Assembly (NCBI GenBank): GCA_040954595.2
Contig: CM082583.2
Location: 11,346,001-11,410,000, forward strand
Direction: 5' to 3'
Source: Balanoglossus misakiensis
Lineage: Eukaryota > Hemichordata
DNA length: 64,000 nucleotides
Position numbers and translations under genes: made by a program. This document shows, in pieces, positions 54,501 through 63,500 of the stretch (positions within the stretch are counted from its first letter, which is position 1; every line of letters begins with the position of its first letter). The notes below the pieces were generated by a model. That model had not been told where the DNA came from. It ran no database searches and saw nothing but the letters and a program-made list of their open reading frames with translations.

Positions 54501-57500
54501 GCAAATAGTTGATATCCGAGTTTGTCTTTCACATATTTAGTTAACACGATATTTGGGATTTGTATGGAGAACAATATATGTTCTAGGTAATTGCATTGTG
54601 GGTAACTGGGTCAGGGGTCGCCATGTTGCTAGGTTCAGTCAATTATTGCGTCTGACTGAACATTATGGGATAGTTGCTGTCGATTTAGTACTGTCAGTTT
54701 ACTTTAAAGAGGCTCTATAATAAATTTTGTTAATGTAGGAATTAAATGTCACACAAATTACCATTTTGGGGTTCTTATGTACTATAGACAGCTCCAAACC
54801 CTTTCTATCCTTGGACATTCATATAATATTGAATCTTTTTTTTTTTTTTGGGGGGGGGGGGGGTCACAATAAATGTTGATGAATGTTACATGTATGTATT
54901 TGTTTTGTATCTGTGTTCATTTTATCGGTGTAACTGTCTGTTCTCATTTTGTGTTTCGTACAGGATATGTTCCTTTCATATGTTACCTGTGGTTTGTTGT
55001 TCCTCTTGGTGGTGGTGGCACAATGTACACTTGGAATATCACCGTCTGTTTTCACCCGCTCACTGATAAAACAATTCAACATTCACTCTCGCATTGTAGT
55101 TAAACATATACTCAGAACGTATTACACCCCCGCAGTCGCACATTTGGTTCGACCAATATTTTCAGTCAGTGGCGCACTGACTGTCAGAATAATTAAAAGC
55201 AAAACCACGTACGTTTGTCATGTAGTCAGCCAACGCAGTATGTACCGCTTTTGATGTAGGCTATTGTGACGTCCACTCTGTTGCCGCCAGTTGTAGATTA
55301 TTAGCGTGTAAAAGCAGTGTCCTTGTCTTGTCTCTGATCATAGTAGATGGCTTAGCTACTATGCCTCTGCCATGCCAAGTTCTGTACGTGTCTCTCTCTC
55401 TCTTCTGAGAACTTTTTTTTCTAATTTACACTCTGCATTGCAATTTTGCTTGCTTGCAAAGAAAGATCTCGTCTGATATTTTCTCGTGATGCTTGAATTA
55501 GACTATCAAACATTATGATTCACCCAGCGAGAAACCAGAGATCAAGCAGTTTTCACACATAAAATTTTTTGTGTCAAGGTCCACCAAGGGGCAATAAATT
55601 GATCATCATGATACTCTAGAGTGCCACGTTAGTTCATGCGAGCTGACCACCCACCAGTAATTAAAACTCTCCATAGCATTTGCAGTATATATCTATTGTA
55701 TGTAAGCAACGACAGAAACAAAAATTTCACCAATAAAGTTCACATCTTAACATTCACTAAATAATGTTCACCAGTCAAATAACCCGAGTAACAACAACTC
55801 CTGTGTACAAATTGACTTCTAGGCGATGGCATTGGCATCGGGCTGCGGTCAAATTGGGGGTGAGGTTAGTGTGGTTCTTGCCACTACTCATCCATCAAAC
55901 AAATTTTGTAGCGTACATGTAGAGGCATATCATTTCATTTTTATTTCTTCATGCATCGTAATTTTAGCTTATTTAAAATGAAAAATATCAGAGCAGGGCA
56001 GGGCACTTCCATGGTGGCTTTAGGCGATGAGAGGCAGATGATTGGGAGTGTGTAACACGTACAACACCACACCAGGAAGCCATCCCAGGCTGTAGAGACT
56101 TTTTTTCAAAATCAAAATGATGAACACATTGAACTAGCTTTTTGCATTAAGTGATATCCGGACTATTTTAAAATGCAGTTTCATTCAAATTCATAGTTTT
56201 CTTTTGATTTATGACTGTGTTTTCTGATTTCAACCCAAATTTAACTGTGGTGTTGTGTGTTGTTATATACTGAGTGATCCGATCTGAATGTTTGGTGACC
56301 CGATTCGACGCGGCTGATGTGGCATTCAATTCTGGATTGTGTGGGAGGGTTGCCATGCATGCTGTTCAACCTGGCAGTGGATTTTCATTGGTCCGTGCGA
56401 GTGTGGGGTGTCATGTGATGGTGGTACGAATCAACCGCTTCCATTCAGAATGACACATTTTAATATTCAAATTCATTCATGGGTCGACATGGGTGATCAG
56501 GTAGTAGCCTAGAACATGGTGATAGTCGTAGCTGTATGAATGGGAAGGAAAATGTGATATTTTGCTGCTATGACAAACAATTGTAGCACAAGCAGAGACA
56601 GTTGTCTCAGGTCAGTCTATTTTTGCAAGAAAATTTGTCGAAATGTACTGACCATGCCAAAGCTGCTCTCATATGTATTTTATTGTAAAATTGTTGTAAA
56701 AGCCACCTGGGAAGTGTTAAAACCTGTCAGTGATAGTTTGCAGAATATTTACTTTCTGGAGTATTCTACTTACCCATTTTAATTTATTAATTGTTTTTTA
56801 AAAGCTTTTATTGTCTGGAAGGTTAAAAAACAAACAAAATAAATTGGCAAAATTACCATAAATATACACCCAGGATAAACATAGGTTGTTTCCTAATTCC
56901 AGTCCCAAGTCAGACATGGACTGCTTTGCTCAGTTTGTAACAAAATATGATTTATTCAAAAGGGGGTTATACTCCAATCACCTACAAGACAAAAAAAGCT
57001 TTTAAAAGACTACAATTTCTTAAGCTATATTGTTCTATGTGTCTTCTATTATATATTCTGCATGAGTCTTTGATAGAGCAGCTTCGGTATTTCCTCCGCA
57101 CTTGCACAAGGCAGAGCTCCCCCTGCCCCCCTGCCCCTCCCCCCTTGGCAAGAGAAATCAAATAGCCCCAATAAAACCAATTCTTACATAAAATATCGCT
57201 CTCCGTAGAATTAGTGTCCAATAACAGAACATTTTCTAAGTAGTGCAAGTAGTTTGAATGAGGATAGTCACCTTTCGAGGAGTCTTTAATCTGGAAGGTT
57301 GACTTTCTTGAAGTTTTTTCGGTCTTGGAGTAATCATATACCGGTAGTTATTTATTCTCTCGTAATACTAAAGGAAATGGAATAATGGTTGAATAAAACC
57401 CTGGTTAATTTATTTACTCCACTAATATAACAGTAATTTGGTAACATTAGACATATTCCTTTCCAGATGTAACTGTTAAAATTTATAATATATTGCACTT

Positions 57501-60500
57501 TTATATCAGAATAACTATTAACCTAGACATCCCAGGGTTAACTTTTTATGTACTTTATGTGTTACTGTTTAATTAGTTGCTATTTCTACCGATCCCTCAG
57601 TCTCCCCCCTCTCATCTTTTGGTGTGACCCGCCATATCGCCATGGCGAGCCATGTCATAGCGATGACTGGAAATGGGGTGAAAGGTTATCTGCTAATAGT
57701 TGGTGTAACAAAACAACCTGTCCTTTTCCTCTCTCATTTACATGTAGCTTTTTGTTTTCATCGTTTGGTTTCTCATTTTGTCCGACCGTCTTGCGTTACT
57801 TTCCTATTATCGTCTTCGTTCCGTGTTTACCTCCCAATCGAAAAAAAGACATTATGATTTCGCATACGATTTTTTTTCTTTCTTTCTTTTTCCAAAAAAA
57901 AAAGAAGATTCACTATCATTTTTCATTGGTTTCGTTTTCTCCTTTCTAGTCGGCAAAGACGAGAACTCTTTCATGCCCTTCACAGACAGCCTTCCAGTAG
58001 TTCCTGTGGCAGGTGATCTCTCTTCTCCCTGTTATGCCCGCCGGAATCTGGAACAAACGAATAATTAAAAAAAAAATGGGTTCTCATTCACCATTCTCAG
58101 CGGCAGCCTCCTCTACTCCTTGCTCACAATTGATGATGTCAGACACATTACATTCAAAACTAAAACGTTCAAGTTCCTGCTGGCGTGAAAGAAATTCAGA
58201 TTATTTCATGTGGAGACTTCTTGGTGCTTATCTGTGGTAGATGCTTGGAAAACATAGGAATTTATTCAGTGTTTTATAGTCTGTGTATTGTACGTCGAGC
58301 ATGGAAACAGCACATAGAGAATTTTTTTAATGTTTCCCTAAACGATAAATGTTTTCTGGGCAAAAAAAAAAAATAATCTAGCACATGTGCTGCTGTGGGT
58401 AATGTTATGGTGTGTGCAACTACCAAACAGATGATCAAGAAAATCACTCTGACATGAAGAAAGTATGAAAAAATTTGACATTATCAGTTGATATTTTGGC
58501 TGTGTCAATTTTGAGACAAGAAAGTTATGGAGAAGAACCATTGAATGGATATGAGAAGCCGTCGACGTGTATTTGCACTCTGGACCCCCCTCCTCCACCC
58601 TGTTTGAATCACTGCATGTCATGCATCGTGTACTTAGCATGCTTGCCTTTCCCCCAAATTCCGGGCATGTCTGTACCCTCCCAGGGCCCGTCCGTCACCC
58701 CTATTCCCTCCTTTCCTCTCCTACTGGTTAAAATGATGATTTATTTTTTGCAAAGAAACCATATCTGATCTTTTTGTCCCTTTTGGCACTGTCTCTCCAC
58801 AGCCAGCCAATCAGCGAAGAGAATGAAGGCGACCTTCCATTTTGCAATTCACAGAGCAAGTAAGTGAAAGTGCATGCAAAATATCTCAAGTGATTCTTGA
58901 AAAGGTTGACAGATACATGTATCTTGTAGTAAATCTTATGCAAATGTTGTTGCCAAGTTTTGGATTGTCTTGATACCAGAGGCTTAAACAACAGTGTTGC
59001 TACTTTTTTCAGCATCTCAGAGACGATGTCTGCTTCCATGGAATCGCTTGAAGAGACAGATGGTGTTGATTTTGATGATGATCCCGATCTCATGATCAAA
59101 GGACCTGAACCAGAATCATGGAGTGTGACAGTCGATAAAAAGGTATAAGTCGGCTACCGGTACTTTTTTTCACTCCCCAAAATGTTGATTCAGAAATAGC
59201 CCACATTCCTGTAGAGTATTCAGCATCAGCTTTCCGGGATAGACAGTTCAGAATAATAGCTTCACATGTTGAAAGGAAAGAAATAAAATGTGACGTGTAT
59301 TTCATGTGATCATCAAAGATAATTCATTTTTGCTCCTCCACAGACGTTAAAAAAGATGAGCCACAAAGATATCAAGAGACAAGATGTCATCTACGGTAAG
59401 TTGTGTACAAATCAATTTGGAGGGACAAAGTTATAACGTCAGAGGCTGCTTGTCAAAGTTTATATCATTCAGTAAACTTCATGCCATATTTATTTGTTTG
59501 TTCTTTCGTGCACAGAATTAATTCAAACAGAGAAGCATCATGTCAGAACACTGAAAATAATGCAGAGGGTAAGTGGTGTTTATTTTGATGTATAATGAAT
59601 ATTGTGGGGGCATGGTTGCTCACTCTTTTCTTACATTTACATGTGGGGAGAAGCTGCTCACTCTTTTCGATACTGTGTGCTGAGGAATCTAGATGAGGTG
59701 GCATTTGAAAACTGATTGTGTTGTTTGCTTTGGATTTCAGATATTTTGGGAGGGGATGCAACATGAGCTGCACATGGATCAGAGCATCATCGATAAAATG
59801 TTTCCCATGTTGGGAGAAATCATGGAGATCAGCACGGCTTTCTTGGACAAATTACGAGCCAGGCAGCAAGAGAACAAAGCAGTCGAAAAGATTGGAGACA
59901 TTCTTGTCAATCAGGTGGGTTTGATGAAGTTGAGTCTAACCATTGGGTTGTGTTGTGTATCGTTCCGTTTTGTTCAGTTCCGTTGGACTCTTCATCAAAC
60001 CTTTGCTCATGTCGCCTAACAGTTTTCTGACAAGAATGGATCCGGAGAAAGGATGAAACTTGCGTACGGCATATTTTGCGCCCACCAGCGAGAGGCAGTG
60101 TCCATTTACAAAGAGTTGCTGAAATCCGACAGAAAGTTCCAGTCATTCATAAAGGTATGTTCTTGGTCACACACCTGAGCTAATTTGTGTTGTAGTAGAG
60201 TTGACATTTTCATTGCCCTCTGACATTTTCATCAACATTTGCTTAATTGTGTCAAGTAGATAGCTGGAACCCTAAGTGCTTATATCTGTCTGCTTCCTGA
60301 ATCTCTGATTAAGTTGACAAAGCCTGATTGTTAATGGATCTGAGGCAGTGTTCGCAAGGAACTAAACTGTAGATCTTTCATTGTAAATTCAATCATGTTT
60401 ATTTTTGGTTCTGCAGAAATGTAGTCAGAACGCACTTTGCCGGAGATGGTCGATCCCAGAATGCATCTTGGCTGTGACACACAGGTTGACCAAGTATCCA

Positions 60501-63500
60501 TTGTTGATAGAGGCAGTCATCAAGGTTACCAAAGGTTGGTTTGTGTAGCAATATGCTCTTGTGTAGTGTAGTGTACTGTACTGTACTGTACTGTACTGTA
60601 CTGTACTGTACTGTACTGTACTGTACTGTACTGTACTGTACTGTACTGTACTGTACTGTACTGTACTGTACTGTACTGTTCGTCAAGTATGAAACTGCTG
60701 TGTCAATAGTTTGCCTTCCACTTGATATAAAACTTGAACTTTTGGTGTTTCTTTTTTATAGCTTCTAAACCCGACTATCAGCAACTACACCAAGCAAATA
60801 CACTTGTCAAGGTAAGTTTGTACTTCCTTGTGTCCAAAGTTAATTTAATACTGGATCAAAAATGTCGATGAATTCTGAATTTGTCTCTGTAACAAAATTG
60901 ACTCAGTGTTCATGATGTCTCTGACTTCCTTTTTTTTACAGAATATCTTGAACAGTGTTGATGCACAAGTTCAGGATTATGAACGAGAACAACGACGGTT
61001 AGCCATTTACAATAAGATAGACGCCAGGTCATCGGTGACACTCAGAAGTGGCAAAAAATTCAAGGTAGGTGGACAGGAGTGTCTTTTCCTACATGTAGTT
61101 GTACTGCCAGTTACACTGCTGGAATGTAAGAATTCCAATTTATGAAAATGTGAAGGCTTCTGACAAGAACATAGCATCTCACGAAGACGCTTCTGAGTCT
61201 ATATAATTATCCATTTTGTGTTTGACAGAAATCGGATCTCCTTGCCAATAATCGTAAGTTGCTTCATGAAGGGGAAGTGCAGTGGCGGTCAGCTCGCGGA
61301 AAGCACACGGAAGTTCAGGCGGTTTTACTTACAGATGTACTTACATTTTTACAAGACAATAACCAGAAATATACTTTTCTAAATCTGGATCAGAAGGTGA
61401 GTTCAGAGTTCTTAGTCTCAGCCATAACCATTTCTTAAATTGTATGCATGTGGACGTTACTTGAATACTCTTACTTTCCCTGGCACGGAAATAGATAATG
61501 TTATGCGGGCTTCACAAAATCTTTTCTTCTTCTCAGGTTGCAGTTGTACCACTTCAGAAGCTGATGGTGCGAAATGTGGCCACAGACAAACAAAGCATTT
61601 ACCTAATCAGCCCGCACAAAGCAGGGCCTGAGATGTATGAAATCATGTGTAATTCCACAGACGAGCGGGATCACTGGAGAGCTCGTATCGAGGAAGCTGT
61701 CAAAAACTGCCCAGATGAAGGTATGTGGCAGCAAATGGAAAGGGGAGGGGGGTCCCAAGGTTGAAGTTGCGTGTGACTATGCTATAGTCTCATTTGTATT
61801 GAGACCAGTGGAGAATCGTGTGGGCCAATTAACATCAAGCACGTGTTGGATCTCAGCTGGGTGACATCTTTCAAGTCTTTACACTCTGACAATTTTGTCC
61901 TGTTGTCTGAGCTGTCCCTCTCAAAAGCCAAAGATAACACTTTCCTGTTTTTTCCACTTTTAGATGAAGGGGTTGTGGAAGAGGAGAATGTAGTCGATGA
62001 AGAGCGTAAACAAGGTGAAGCCAGAGCTGCCAAAGTGACTGCCTTGCTTGGTGAGTAGATCCCTCTTTTTTTGATCATCAGTCACACATGTCAGAGAACT
62101 AGAATATTCTTGATTTACATGGCATCTTCTGCAAACTCTGTGTACAGATCAAATGCAAGAGAAGGACACAGACCTCAACAACACGTTGTCGGAGAAATGG
62201 AAACTTTTGGTTGAGGTGACGGAATTGATTGGGAAGGCCAAGGCATCCGGGATTACAAAGCTCAGTTACAAGGTGGAGAGTGCCGGATCTGAAAGCCCAA
62301 ATACAAGGGAAATATTACTGGCAGCAATACAGGAAGGTAAGATCAATGTTATTGATCTAAAACCACATTTTTGACAACTTTGCATGAAAGAGAAACACTG
62401 ATGTAAGTCTTCTTGTATAGCTTTTATTACATCTTCATTATGCTTATTTTTGCCTTGACAGCTTCAAAGCTAACATCAGCAGTCTACGGCGCAGGAGGAT
62501 TGAGCAGAAGCGCCACCAGTGTTGGTGAAAGTGAAAGTGGCACCTATCAGTCACCCTCCTTGCCAAAGCGAGCCGAGACTTTTGGTGGATTTGACAGCAG
62601 TGCCAAAGACCAGTCAATTTTGCCAAAAGGTAAAACCAGTCACCATCAGCAGGAAGTTATACATGAATGCACAGAGATGCCAATAATCCAACAGTCTGTC
62701 ACAGGTCAGAGGTCAATGCTACCAACAAGAACCAACTCATTCCCCATTTCACACAGTAAACAAAAATGTTATTTGTCTGACTATTTAGCTGGAGCACTGA
62801 AGAAGCGCTTGGTTACACCACATATCGACTCCGAAACCCGGAGTAGCAGCTCTCCGAATCTGACAAAGGGCGAAAACATCGGCATTCCAGAACTCAACGA
62901 GCACAGCAACAGGCGAGGCAGCGCAACTCGTAGTTTGAGTGACGCCGACAAAAAGGAAGCTGCAAGGGTACGTGCATGTGTTCTGAAATCTAGAGTTTTG
63001 TTTTCCTCCTTGAAGTGCTCAACGTTACAAGACATACTGATGGTTTCTCCTGCACATTGGCATGTGATTAATATCTTGTGGTCTCTCAGAGTTGAACAAA
63101 TTATTCTATGTAACTCCATAACTCTGTAGACTTTTCTAGTTGGGTGACTTACAAAACAGCAGACGTATTGCCAGTATTGTTATTGTCAACGCATGCCCTT
63201 TAGTACACTGTGTGTGCACATGCACCAATTGTATATCTTCGCTTGAAGAAAAAGGCAGAAAAATTGTGACATGCCATGGCAGTACAGTCGACGCACCAAG
63301 CGTCTATAACTCTGATGTACATATTCTATGAATTACTCACAAAATTTACATGCAATGTGTTTGTCATCACAGAGAAGAGAATGTGGATCTGCAGGCGCAA
63401 GTGGAAGTGCCTTTCTTCACGATGCACTGCAGAGGAATTCCAACGAGTCGCTGAAATTCGAGAGGGAAGAGAGGTTGTCGGAGACGGGCAGTGACAGAGG

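Noticed and set aside
54949-55254. Hydrophobic 101-codon frame right of the T14-G14 tract, with an acceptor-like GTACAG
   Set aside because: Considered as another anchor exon, but no donor in a phase fitting exons 21 to 22 and no coding bias.
55848-55890. AG/GT-bounded segment in intron 21 tested as the missing exon before exon 22
   Set aside because: Length does not give the needed phase and the peptide looks random.
57548-57949. 133-codon Ser/Phe-rich frame ending at exon 22
   Set aside because: It is the pyrimidine-rich end of intron 21; the translation is low complexity and out of phase with exon 21.
60399-60768. Long frames with repeating Tyr-Cys-Thr-Val-Leu or Ser-Thr-Val-Gln-Tyr
   Set aside because: Products of the CTGTA microsatellite, which lacks stops in some frames on both strands.
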